From Neoceratodus forsteri (Eukaryota > Chordata > Ceratodontiformes > Ceratodontidae), in assembly GCA_016271365.2 (NCBI GenBank), contig CM028129.1:1005033501-1005097500 (forward strand): a DNA stretch of 64,000 nucleotides. The letters run 5' to 3'. The position numbers were made by a program, and so were the translations under genes. Of the stretch, positions 43,871 through 54,716 are shown in pieces. The stretch's first letter is position 1. Each line of letters starts with the position of its first letter. The notes beneath the pieces were generated by a model. It saw only the letters and a list, made by a program, of their open reading frames with translations, did not search any database and was not told the origin of the DNA.

Positions 43871-44559
43871 CTTCAAGTAGAACTCTGGAACACAACCTGA
43901 AGCTCAGCGGTGGTAAACTCAGGGGTAACATTAATAAGCATTTTTTCTCCCCGAGTGTGTTGAGCATCTAGAAGAGTCAACCAGTGGAGGTAGTGGACAA
44001 GAAGACAATAGAAGCCCAAATACATTCTTACTTACCAAGAAAATCACTGGATACCATGAATAATAGAATGCACAATTAATCCCTTTGTATTAGTAAATAC
44101 TTGCACAGCATACTTATTCATACTTGTTTGTGAACCAAGAGATGGACATGATAGAGCTAGATTCCATGCCAATCTTAAATTACACCATTACTAGAAAGGG
44201 TTAGTGCCAGAGGACTGTGGAAAGGTCAGTGTCATCTGTCTGTTCAAGAAGATAGGGAAGCCAGACCCAGAAAACTACAGACCCGTGCCATACATCAGTG
44301 CTTGGCAAAGTGTAAGAGTCAGCCATAAAAGAAGTGGTGGTCTAGCACATGGAAGAGAACTGGCTTTTCTCTTGTACACAACATAGCTGTGCAAAAGGTA
44401 CATTTAGGGCTTCTGAGTGGATGTAGCATAGGAGTGTAGCTTTATTTCTTTTTCCTTTTTTAGTAAGGGTTTGGAGCCTGCACTGCAGCGTATGCTTAAT
44501 GGATTTTAATTTTGGGAGCATGAATCTGAACATTGACTTTTCTCCAGGTACTCGCGCAG

Positions 44560-45969
44560 TGTGCTGGTATGAGAAGTGACACAGGAATGTTGCTACCGGA
44601 GTGAGCAGACTGGATTTGTTTGCTTGCTGGCTTCTGCTGCGCCATGGAGAGAAGAGCGGGGACACAGGAAGGTTGCTGCTGGAGTGAGCGGACTGGATTT
44701 ATTTGTTTGCTGGCTTTTGCTGCATCGTGGAAAGAAGATCATTGAGTCTGGTGTTTCCTGCCACCTCAGGGGAGAGTGGAGGGTCTCGTTAGCTTAGGCA
44801 GTTGAGCAGTGGGGGTAACTGGGTGGCAAGAGGTGGGAGCTCCATTGCCCCTCAGGAGAACCCCTCCTGTCTCCCGCTTGGGTTGATTTTGGCGAGTCCG
44901 ACCCTGGACCCTAGTGAGGTGGCCTGTTTTTGGCTCTAGTAGCTGGGGGTGAGGAATAATATTCCCTCAGGCCCCATTTCGTCTAAGTGACTGGACTTTG
45001 CCCTTTCCCAGATTACTCATCTGTTTTAACATTGAGGAATATTGTTGATCGGAGTGGAGTCTGCCTGGAAGACCTAGTGAGGGCTTGTTTTTCTAGTGTT
45101 TTAGACTTTGCTCCTTGGGGTGAGTACCTGTGAGATTTTGAATAAGATCATCTGAGACCAGCGTCTGGGTGATTTGGTGAGAGCATTTTCCCAGATAGCA
45201 GACTCTGGAAGGCTCCATGACATTTAGAAATCCACAAATTATTTGGTGCACTGTCTTGTCTAATGGAACTTTGGTGGTGTGAGCACCTTAGTTTCCTCTG
45301 CATATTGAACCATTATCAAGTTGGAATTTGACTTGGAACTTTGTTTGGACAATAGACTATTTTACCAAGTATTTCTAGACTTATTTGTAATTTGCTGTAG
45401 TGCATGCTACTTGCCTTTTTTCCTTTGCTGCTATTTTGTTATTTGATTTGTTGGGATTTTGAGAGTGGATAGGAAGGGGGTAGTTTAAGGGGTATATGAT
45501 TGGGGTGTGTGGATGTGTTATTTGGAGTTTGTATAGTTAGAATGAGTGGGTAGTGTGTATATCTAGGTTAGTTTTTATTTACTGTATATAATTAAGGTTT
45601 TATTTATCAGTCATAATTTGTCTTATTGGGTTCTTCTAGTTTTGGGTTAGTACACTTGGCCAGAATGTGTTGGGGTGTTGCCCTTGTACGAATCACCTAT
45701 GCTGCTTCTCTGCTTCACAACCTCCACCCCTTCACCAACCTCCCAGTTTCATCTATTGCTGATAGATGCTGTAGGGAGGTCAAAATTATGAGGAGGTGGG
45801 TCGTTGTTGGTGGGGAGCAGCTGAGGAGGGGGTGGTGAGGGGAATTGAGGTTGTAAGGTCCAGGAGATGCCCTGGGTTTAAACAGGGCCATGGACGATGA
45901 GGGACGTGTTTGGTTCCTGTACCCAGGGGTCTCACCAGACTGTGTGGGCAGGTAGCCAGAGGGCCAGCC
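44560..45969 (+). other. 5' region leading into an L2-like LINE, with an 83-bp tandem duplication
   Basis: Two tandem units of 83 bp start at 44578 and 44661 (gacacaggaatgttgctaccggagtgagc and gacacaggaaggttgctgctggagtgagc). The rest (44745-45969) has no coding similarity but leads without visible break into the endonuclease domain at 45970. It may be the LINE's 5' untranslated region plus a decayed ORF1. Tandem promoter monomers occur in several LINE 5' ends. This reading is an inference. Confidence 0.4.
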
Positions 45970-47480
45970 ACCTCCTCTAATCATCTTTGTGTGGTGCCGT
46001 GCAATGCCAGGTCGATAAGGAACAAGACCGCTATTTTTGCACACTTGACTTCCTCTGTCGACCTGGCTTGCATTATTGAGACCTCGTGGGTGACGATGCT
46101 GGTCCTGTTTTAGAGGCTGCAGTTCCCACCGGGTACTCTGTGGAGCACTGCCCGAGGAAGGATCACGGGGTGGGGTAGTGGCCATCATTTTTAGAGCTAA
46201 CCTGGGCTTCTTGACTCATCCAGTTGGTAATATCAGGTCTTTTGCATGCATCGCCATACGTAGGAGTCCAGGTGCAGGTTGCAGGATTCTCCTCATTTAC
46301 TGCCCTCCAGGGTCAGGAGGAGAGTTCCTGCAAGAGGTAGCAGACTTCATCATCGACCAGGTGTTTAATCCTGGGGGACTTCAATGCTTGGGTCGACAAT
46401 GAATCTTCACAATTCAGTTACGACCTCCTCCAGTTAATGTCTTCACTGGGCCTGGCACAAGCAGTTGCTTCTGCAACCCATCGGCATGGCCACACACACT
46501 CAATCTGGTCTTCCATCTGGATCTTGGGGTTGCTAACCTCAAGATTGATCAGGTTTCTTGGTCCGATCATTGCACCGTGGGGTTCATGTTTGGGGCCCCT
46601 CCTGATGGTTCTTCCCCTGTGGAGAGGGTCAGCTACCACCCTTAAGGGGCTTTCACCCAGAAGAACTTTTGGCACTGACTGACTTATCTAGATTTAAGGC
46701 AGCCTGTGCGATTGGCACCAGTGAGGTGGTGGCCACCTCATATAACAGGATGGTGGCTGAGGCACTGGATGCCATCGCACCGGTCTGTATATGACCCAGA
46801 TCCTCTCACTTGAGATTCCCCTGGTTTGATGGGGATCTCAAGGCGATGAAGATTAAGGGTCAGAAGTTGGAGCGTAACTGGCAGAAGACCCGGCTGGAGG
46901 CCAACAGACTGGTCCTACATGCTCACTACAGTGAATACCAGGAGGCAATCTCCTATAAGAAGGCAGAATTCCTGTCCAGGGAGATTGTGGCAGGGATGAA
47001 CAGACCTTCTCAGCTTTTTCAGACTGTGGATAGACTTTTCCATCCTGCCTGACTACAGCCAAAGACGACTTTTTCATCCATCTCGTGTGAAGAGTTTGCT
47101 CTGTTCTTCTCTGACACAGTGTCATCTATCTGGTTGGGAATTCCGTTAGGGAGGCTTGTGCCTTGCAGTGGTCAGACTAGTAGGAGCAGAGACACTCTGC
47201 CTGTCTGAGAGGAGTTTAGGCCGGTGGAGGTGTCTGAGGTGACTGAAGTGATCTTAGAGCTGAAGCACACATTTTGTGAACAGGACCCAGCCCCGATGTG
47301 TTTCTTAATGGGATGTGTCGAGGGTGTTGACCCAGTGTTCACCGGGATTGCCAGGTGCTTGATGGTGGAGGGGGTATTCCAAGCGGCTTTGAAAGAAGTG
47401 CTGATGAGACCCCTTCTTAAGAAGTCTTCTCTTGACCCAGATGTCAGGGGATCAGCAACAGGCTCCCTAATTTAGGAGGC
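45970..47480 (+). pseudogene. L2-like LINE, APE endonuclease and pre-RT region
   Basis: The frame opens with VVPCNARSIRNKTAIFAHLTSSVDLACIIETSWV (45985-46090), matching the start of the apurinic-type endonuclease (NARS and ET motifs). Broken frames then carry GWGSGHHF for the GGVAI block, ILLIYCPPGSGGEF (46285-46330), GDFNAW decayed to GGLQCLG (46375-46400) and a TQSGLPS.../SDHC-like end near 46560. The pre-RT region has FRPVEVSEVTEVILELKHTFCEQDPAP and QAALKEVLMRPLLKKSSLDPD (47215-47450). It is cut at about 47480, where another LINE begins. Confidence 0.65.
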
Positions 47481-47484
47481 CCCC

Positions 47485-50155
47485 GTCTAAAATAATACAC
47501 ACCAGGGTACTCAAGCAGGGCACCTTTACCTGCTAAAATCACATCTAAGCAGGCAGGACTGGTCGATATTTGACTCATTCAATGATACAAACAAAGCCTT
47601 GGAACTGTTCATCAGCTGCTTTACGGCGGCCTGTGATATCTATCCACCACTTAAAAAGATGAAGGTTAAAAGCAGGTCTAACCCATGGATAAACTCTGAG
47701 CTTGTAGCATGGCTCAAACAAAGGGACCACCTCTGGCACTGTGCTCGAGCCACATCAGCTCAAGGGGACATTCAAAAATACAAATCTGCAAGAAATGGCT
47801 GTACCTGAGCTATACGGAAGGCTAAAAGCAAATATTTTAGGGAGGAAGTCTCCAGCTCCTGGGGTGATGGGAAAAAAGTCTGGAATAACTTGAAGGACCT
47901 CATTGGCAAGGATACTAAGGCACCACCCACCATGCTCAACATTGATAGAACACCTGTGCTAGACCTAGGTACCATCTCCAATACATTCAACAATGTGTTC
48001 TCCAACCTTGGCAGTGTCCTTCCTCTTGATTTTTTAATGCCCCCACCACCAAGTCCCCCTTTGACACTGCGTCCCAAGTACACACAACTCCGCAGTTCTT
48101 TTTCAAAGAGATCCCAATGCACTTAGCCAGAACCTATATATGCAAGGCCATCCGCAAAACTGGCTACAGTGGTGACTCACTCAACCTGAAGTTGCTTGTA
48201 CTAGTCCTAGATGAAATGCTTGAACCCCTGACAAAGATCTTCAACCTTTCTCTAAGATTGGGTCAACTCCCATCACTCTGGAAACAGGTGACTATCACAC
48301 CTGTACACAAAAGTGGAGACAAGTCACTGTACACCAACTACAGGCCCATCTCCATCCCCCTTAACTAAAGCTCAGGAACAAATAGTCTCAGACCAGCTTG
48401 TCGAGTTCCTGGACAAATATGATATCCAGTGCCCAGAACAGCATGGCTTCCGAAAAGGGCATAGTACCACCACGGCACTGTTGAAATTTACCTGATTCAT
48501 CCATGACACCCTCAACCAAGGAATCTGTGGGGGAGCAGTATTCATTGACCTGACAAAGGCCTTTGACACTGTTAACCACCCACTCCTACTCAAGCAACTG
48601 ACCACTCTCAGGCTCTCCAAGGATGCACTACCCTGGTTTGCTAGCTACCTCAGGGGAAGGGTCCAATTTGTTAGGATTGCTGGTGTCACCACTGATGAAA
48701 AACCAGTTTTCTCAGGTGTCCCGAAGGGGTCTATACTGGGGCCATTACTCTTTTCTCTCTTCCTGAACAGTCTCCCTAGGGTCTGCCAACAGAGAATATT
48801 ACTCTATGCGGATGATGCAGTACTGTTTACTAGCAACCAAGACTCTAAACAACTTGAGAGTCAGTTTCAGTGTGATTTCAGGCATGTTGAAGAGTGGTTT
48901 AGCTCACATAAACTCATCCTGAACTACAGCAAAACTAAGGTCATGACATTCTGCAATGCACAGAGCAAGTATAAACCTCTGTCCCTCACCCTCAAGAACC
49001 ACGTGGGGACTTCACTTGAACATGTTCCTGAGTTTAAATATCTCGGCATCACCTTGGACAGTTCCCCTTCTAACATTCGGCATATTGGCAATGTAGCTAA
49101 GGCCACCAACATACGGATTGGCCTACTCCACAAGCATAAACACTGCATGACCACTGATGCTCTTAGACTGGCCATCTACAGCTCTGTCACCTCCTTCGTC
49201 GACTACGGTCTAGTCATCTATGGCTCTGCTTCCCCTACTGCCCTCAGGAGGATATTGGTGACACTCAACAAGGCCTGTGAGCTTCTAATGGGTGCTGCCA
49301 GCCTAACACACACCTCTGACCTGTACACCCAGGCCAGATGGCTACCATTTCTTAGTAGAATACAATACCAGACCTGCTTGTTAACCAAAAAAGTTCTTCT
49401 CGGGCTCATGCCATCAGGAGTGGCAAAGTTCCTTGCTGACAACAGCAGTACCCAGCTTACATGCAGTGCTCTATATCAAGCCTTCCAGGTCCCCAGATGC
49501 CGGACCACAATGGGTCAGAGGTCGTTCATGCACAGGGCTCCTCAGTGGTACAATACCCTTAACAAAGAAACACTTACAACTGTGATGCTTGGTCCCTTTA
49601 AAAGGCAACTCCGACTATTCCTCGCCTCTACCACTCAATGCGACTGCTTCTCCTAAGTAACTGCCTCCTCATTTTACCCTAATTGAAGGTGACTTGTAAC
49701 CTCCCTTAGAGCTCCACTTTTTTGGCACCAGTTTCCCCCACTCTCATCCCTTACCCCCCCACCACACCACACTGCCTCACCCACCCCTTCCCCTCTCTAA
49801 TGGAACTTTCAGATATGGGGCCCTCCAGCCCATCCACCTCATACTTTTGCCACCCACCTCCACCTGCTGACAATGGCCCTTTAGCCTGCCTACTTTTTCC
49901 TGACTCCCTCCTACCCTATATTAACTATATACTGTTCACTCTGAAACTTGTCTGAAGCTGGCTTATGTTGTCTCTCTCCATTTTTGGCTGTATAATAAAT
50001 GCTTAGACATCTTTGTGTTTTTAACACTGTAACCATTGTTGACCTTTGTATGTATGCTACCCTACATCCTTTGACATGGAACCTTTGTAAATGAGCAGTT
50101 CCTTCTCAAAGGTATTTGTAATCCTAGAGTTTAATAAAATAAAAATAAAAAATAA
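47485..50155 (+). mobile_element. Jockey-superfamily LINE (L2/CR1/Rex1 group), 5'-truncated
   Basis: The element begins between endonuclease and RT and runs to a 3' end tttaataaaataaaaataaaaaa near 50150. The last part (atggaacctttgtaaatgag...tctcaaaggtatttgtaat) matches the 3' end of the 54717-56524 copy (gtggaacctttgaaaatgag...ctcaaaggtattaat), so both are one family. Early blocks are NPWINSELVAWLKQRDHLWH (47690-47745), SWGDGKKVWNNLKDLIGKD (47855-47910) and VHKSGDKSLYTNYRPIS (48305-48355). Confidence 0.8.
48498..49656 (+). pseudogene. LINE reverse transcriptase domain, long open frame
   Basis: One frame stays open from the codon after a TGA (48493-48495) to a TAA following 49656, about 386 codons, the best preserved LINE frame in the window. 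It encodes GGAVFIDLTKAFDTVNHPLLLKQL, SGVPKGSILGPLLFSLFLNSLP and ILLYADDAVLFTS (intact YADD, about 48807). These are followed by VEEWFSSHKLILNYSKTKVMTF, FKYLGITLDSS, YSSVTSFVDYGLVIYGSA, LNKACELLMGA and APQWYNTLNKETL. Upstream, single stops and frameshifts (47805, 48123, 48366, 48493) separate it from the fingers domain, so a full ORF2 is no longer made. RT of this group copies the LINE RNA at the nicked target. Confidence 0.82.
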
Positions 50156-50534
50156 TTTTTAGTAGTAGAATTTGTTATATTCAGAAACTGGAAAGCTGAC
50201 ACCATTAAACCACAAAATGTCTTTTTTATAAGGTGTGTTTCTTTTTGGATTCTTCCTTTGAATAGTGTGTGCAGAACTTTGTCTTGCTTTGTTTCAGCTG
50301 GAGAGTACAAGTGGAATTAGAGGTCATACCCACATACAGTGGAACAGGAATGGGAAAAATTAGAAAGCTAATTTTTTTAAAAATTCAGTGGCTAACATAT
50401 GGAATTGCCTACATATTCAGTTTATGGAAGACTGGAAGCAAGCATTGTTGACAGATTTCTAAGGAAAAGTAGTAATTAGGGTTACATGGCATGAGTAGGT
50501 GTATAATTTTTAAGTAATAGTATATGGACAAAGG
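50156..50534. other. Unassigned AT-rich DNA
   Basis: Between the LINE 3' end and a palindromic repeat. No recognised gene or element. Confidence 0.4.
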
Positions 50535-50675
50535 TTACATTAACTATCTGTTAATCACTCCCTGGGGGTGTAATGTGGCATGAGGGTAAGCTTAGGGCCA
50601 CATACCCCTAGGGAGTGATTAACAGGTTGTTAATGTAGCCCCTGGGAGTACCTTATTGCTCTTATAGCAATGTCT
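50535..50675. repeat. Palindromic MITE-like repeat, copy 1
   Basis: Left arm ggttacattaactatctgttaatcactccc pairs with the reverse complement of gggagtgattaacaggttgttaatgtagcc. The right edge is gggagtaccttattgctcttata. The copy at 58346-58479 shares the arms and the right edge. Confidence 0.7.
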
Positions 50676-51074
50676 AGAATGGTTTAATACAGTCAGTTCT
50701 GTTTTTTAGTTGTTTTTTTTTTGTTTTTTTTGTTATGAAATATCTTGTTTTTAATGCAAAATAGTCCATCCACCATCTGAAGGCATGAGTTGAAACCTGC
50801 ATTCATAATCTAATTAGAGCTGTTTCATCCATTTGGTCAGCCAGTATGGTGACCGGTGGTCAGTTTAAGTAATCTCACCCCCACACTTAAACGACAACTA
50901 AACAAGTTTTTTACATGTTTTTTAATGACTCCATAGGTTTATAAAGGAGAGGCAGTTGTTTACATTTATACTGAAACAGCATTTGTTAAAGTAGGAGAAA
51001 TGCAGTTTCATAGCATTTGAAAATTTTAAACACAGGCTCTACCGATTCAAAAATCCTGCTCTGAGCATCCTTAA

Positions 51075-51408
51075 AGCAGCAGTGCAATGAAAATCTGTTA
51101 ACATTTGACCCCAACTTTTTTTATTCCTAATTGATACCAGAGGTCTTCCAGTTTATGTTGGTGGTGAAATTTTCAGATTTCATTATCGTTTAAGAATTTT
51201 ATGAATGTTTTAAAGTAATTATTTCTCAAGAAAAAAAGCTGGCCACCTCATTTTTGCATACAAATAAGAGTCCAGATAAAAATGCAAATGTATAGCACAT
51301 GGCATATGAAGCATCCAGAAAACCCAAATCAATGGTTCTACCAATATTTTGTATAACTATAGCAGAAAATCAGCTTTTTGGAATAACATTTTTCATAGCA
51401 CTGCTGCT
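51075..51408. mobile_element. TTAA-type MITE in the left arm
   Basis: A 334-bp element bounded by TTAA at 51071-51074 and 51409-51412, with terminal repeats AGCAGCAGTGCAATGAAAA / inverse AGCAGCAGTGCTATGAAAA. The matching point of the right arm (near 59493) lacks it, giving an empty site. Non-coding. Confidence 0.9.
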
Positions 51409-51495
51409 TTAAATAACTGCCTCAATTATGTCAATTAAGGGGAGAGAATCAGCTGTGTAGATGTAGTCTAACCCCACTAACTGTTTTTAAATATG

Positions 51496-52030
51496 AATAA
51501 CTTTAAAATGAAAAATGATAGTGTGGTACTTTGAGCACGAAAGTTGTTCAGCACAAAAATATCTACACCATGAGAGGTGTTTCATTTATAGATACCATTT
51601 AGTTTTATTTTAAATTAGCAAAAAAGCAGCAGAAAATAATTGTTGTTGTCATTTTGGCAACAAACAGATGTAAATAACTTTAAAACAAAAAATGATAGCA
51701 CGGTACTGTGAGCACAAATGTTGTTCAGCACAAAAATAGCTACAAAATAAGTGGTGTTTCATTTATAGATACCTTTTAGTTTTTTCATAATTAGCAAAAA
51801 TGATAGAAAATTCCATTTTCTTTTTCACTTTTTGCAACAGACAATGCAAATAGCTTTAAAACGAAATATGATAGCATGGTACTTTAAGCACAACCGTTGT
51901 TCATCACAAAAATATCTGCCACATGAGTGGTGTTTCATTTATAGATACCTTTTAGATTTTTTATAATCAGCAAAAAAATGACAGGAAATTCAATTTGTTT
52001 TTCACTTTTTTGGAGGTATAGCATAAATAG
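51496..52030 (+). repeat. 176-bp tandem units, left arm
   Basis: Three units start at 51496, 51673 and 51849 (aata.ctttaaaa.g). Each contains gatag..tggtact..gagcac, gttgttcagcacaaaaatat and gtggtgtttcatttatagatacc.tttag. They are inverted relative to 58870-59415. Confidence 0.9.
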
Positions 52031-52129
52031 AATACACTACCTCCGTACCGGAAATATTGTTCAAAATCTGGCCCATTAAGGGTACAACAGTTTTGCACCC
52101 TGCCCCCCCCCGATCAAAAGGCAGGATGT

Positions 52130-53275
52130 GGGAGCTATTTGAAAAGCAAATTGCAGTTTAGTTAATTGGAAAAGGCACAAGAACAAGTGCCAACAAGCCG
52201 TAAATAACCGTAATCCTACAACCATGTGTAATGCCCCAAACAGACAACATGATGACTCTCTTAAAAGGGGAAGGGAGGATGACAGCGATGATGGGAATGA
52301 TAGGAACCCTATAATAAATACAAATAAAACTAAAAAGGGACACAGGGCAATGGACTTCAGTGTTCCATTATGTAATTCTTATCAACCATTGGTAAATCAG
52401 ATTGAAAATACTACTGAGGGAATTATCAACTCAAAAACCACAATCCATATTGACAAACGTACATCTGACATGGTTATACAATAAACTAAAAATACTATGG
52501 TGATCGCTGTTCAGGTTCATTGTAAAGTTGTGGGTCAGGAAATAGTTCTGCTGGGTATAGAAAAAGCCCCAACTAGTATAAGCACAGTGAAATCAATGTC
52601 CACAAACATGAATGAGAAACAGATGAATACTATCATGATACCAAAACAGAGAAATACAGACAATGGTGATATTTAATCAATGGAAATAGAACAACCTACA
52701 AATGAGGCCACAAACAATAAAATCACAAACCCCAGACAGACAGTGGTGTTAGGGGATTCCATCATAAAGTATGCTGATGGACACATTTGTAAACAAGATA
52801 AAGCCAATAGAATATGTTCTAGCTTTAGGAGTGTATTGAACCTGTTCTAGCTTTAGGGGTGTATGGATAAAGGGACATTGAAAGAGAGATCCCAAATATT
52901 CTGAAAGATGCTGATGCCAATTCCCTAGTGGTAGTATACGTAGGTACCAATGATATCAACAAATTTACAACCAAGGGCATTCAAAACAGTTACATATCAT
53001 TGGTTGAGACCCTCAGATCTAAGGAATGTGACCTTTGCATATCTGAAATCTTGCCAGTAACACAGGCTACAATGGTTAAAAGAAACAAAGCTAAAAAAAT
53101 CAATGAATGGTTATGGAAATGGACATTAAAAATAAAACAACATGTATTACACATTGGGAGAGATTTAGTAATGATGATAGTTTGTTTTGCTGGGACAGCT
53201 TGCACTTCAGTAAAAAGGGCAGTTTTATCTTGGGGAAAAAGTACCCTATCAATAATTGACAAACAATTAAACTAG
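52130..53275 (+). pseudogene. CR1 ORF1 with SGNH/GDSL esterase-like domain
   Basis: ORF1 of CR1-clade LINEs often encodes a lipase/esterase-like SGNH domain that accompanies the RNA. Here the block I motif VVLGDSIIKYAD (Ser near 52759), the block III motif VVYVGTNDINK (about 52931-52960) and the block V motif CWDSLHFSKKG with Asp-x-x-His (53190-53215) are all present but in different frames. A Lys/Asn-rich N-terminal part (52224-52484) precedes them. At least three frameshifts or stops (52484, 52675, about 53180) and a short duplication (ctgttctagctttagg twice at 52830-52860) inactivate it. Confidence 0.7.
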
Positions 53276-53286
53276 ACATAAAGGGG

Positions 53287-54066
53287 CAAACAGAGCTGGT
53301 AATAATTGATCCACCTAACATCAATGACAGTGTTAAATTCCTTTTGGCCAATGCCAGAAGCCTTAACGTTACAAAAGTGAGTGAACTGGCAGGAGTAATG
53401 GAACAAAAAAACATAGATATATCTACCATTACTGAAATGTGGTGGGATGAGGCTTCCTCATGGCATAATGCCCTACCAGGATATGCACTATATCATAAAA
53501 ACAGAGTCTGTAAGAAAGGAGGAGGTGTCTGTATATATGCAAAAAACACCATCGAGTCACATGAAACACCAATTCAATCTGATGAAGACCCTAATATAGA
53601 AGGTTGTTGTATACAACTAGAATTCAAAAACGGAAATACATTAACAGTAGCCAACGTTTATAGACCGCCGACAGCAGATATTCATTATGATAACAAACTT
53701 ATCAAGATAATTACTGAGTTAGCAAACAGGCCGAATGTAGTGCTTATGGGCGATTTTAACCTACCGGGTTTAGACTGGCAAGATTTAACAGCAAACAAGC
53801 AATCTGAGCATAGATATCTAGATACATTCTTAACACTGGGTCTGGAGCAAATGATTTCTGAACCCACTAGGGACAAAAATATTTTGGATTTTGTCCTAAC
53901 ATGCCAATCAATGGAAATAACAAATATGGAAATATCTGAACCTATAGATAACAGTGACCATAATACTGTTCTGTTCACTCTTAATAAACAAAAACAAAAT
54001 ATTTGTGTAATACATATAAATACAATTATAATAAGGGTAATTATATTAAAATTAAAAAGGATCTAA
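53287..54066 (+). pseudogene. CR1 ORF2 APE endonuclease domain
   Basis: An open frame of 240 codons from the first Met (53344). It holds every hallmark of an APE-type LINE endonuclease in order: LLANARSLNVTKVSELAG, STITEMWWDEASSW (catalytic Glu), KKGGGVCIYAKN, TVANVYRPP, NVVLMGDFNLPGLDW, DKNILDFVLT and NSDHNTVLFTL (His). The domain itself looks undamaged. A frameshift near 54000 separates it from the linker frame (54003-54266: YDWTTLLLDLPTNECWELLKDIIYELEQLYIPWKK). It nicks target DNA to prime reverse transcription. Confidence 0.85.
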
Positions 54067-54716
54067 ACAAATATGACTGGACAACTCTACTCTTAGATCT
54101 CCCAACAAATGAGTGTTGGGAATTGTTGAAGGATATTATTTATGAACTTGAACAGCTATATATCCCATGGAAAAAGACAAGGAATAATAAAGGGAAAGTA
54201 CCAGCTTGGATAACCCCAAGAATTATGAGTCAAATAAGAAAAAAAAAAAGACATTCACAAAATTAAAGCAATCCCAAACCGAGGCACATAGGACCAGATA
54301 TAAGTATGAACTAAAGAAAATAAAAGAATCCATTAAAAAGGAAAGGTGTAAAATTGAATTCAAATTGTTGGTATCCAAAGGAAATATAAAGACATTTTAT
54401 GCATATATCAGTTCAAACAAAAACAGTGATTATACAATTACTTCAGTCATAAAAATGGGGAGGAAATTAGTGATGGGGTGAAATTAGTACTAATTTAAAT
54501 GAATATTTTGGGACAGTGTTCTTGCAGAAAGATGAAGTTAATATCGATAGCTCCCAAACAGATGAATATATTGAATAACAGAAGAGGAAATAAGAACTGC
54601 AATTCTCTCTCTCAAAGGGAATTCATCTTCAGGTACTGATAATTTAAATGCGTACTTCATTAAACAAACTACGAACAAACTGTTATGTCCCTTAAAAATA
54701 ATTTTTAATAAATCAT

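Larger units (their letters stand above)
41926..44400 (+). pseudogene. CR1 LINE fragments interrupted by an inverted repeat pair
   Basis: CR1 pieces occur in order. LNARLIVEMLNEYFATMFTK (pre-RT, about 41975-42035) is followed by a palm-to-thumb part with KLARVMDTLKVGEQLQENLNKLGDW and AAKCKVLYL (42665-42800). Next is the LVRS...QFW-like stretch to KSHEKRLVFLNMFTKR (42900-43185). Then HNLKLSGGKLRGNINKHFFSPSVL is found at 43885-43965. Another start-of-RT piece (VPEDCGKVSVICLFKKIGKPDPENYRP, 44204-44290) belongs to a second copy. Between them lie inserted blocks 42130-42640 and 43190-43870. All frames are broken. Confidence 0.6.

Noticed and set aside
53685..53978. Minus-strand 97-codon frame
   Set aside because: Shadow of the CR1 endonuclease frame on the plus strand.
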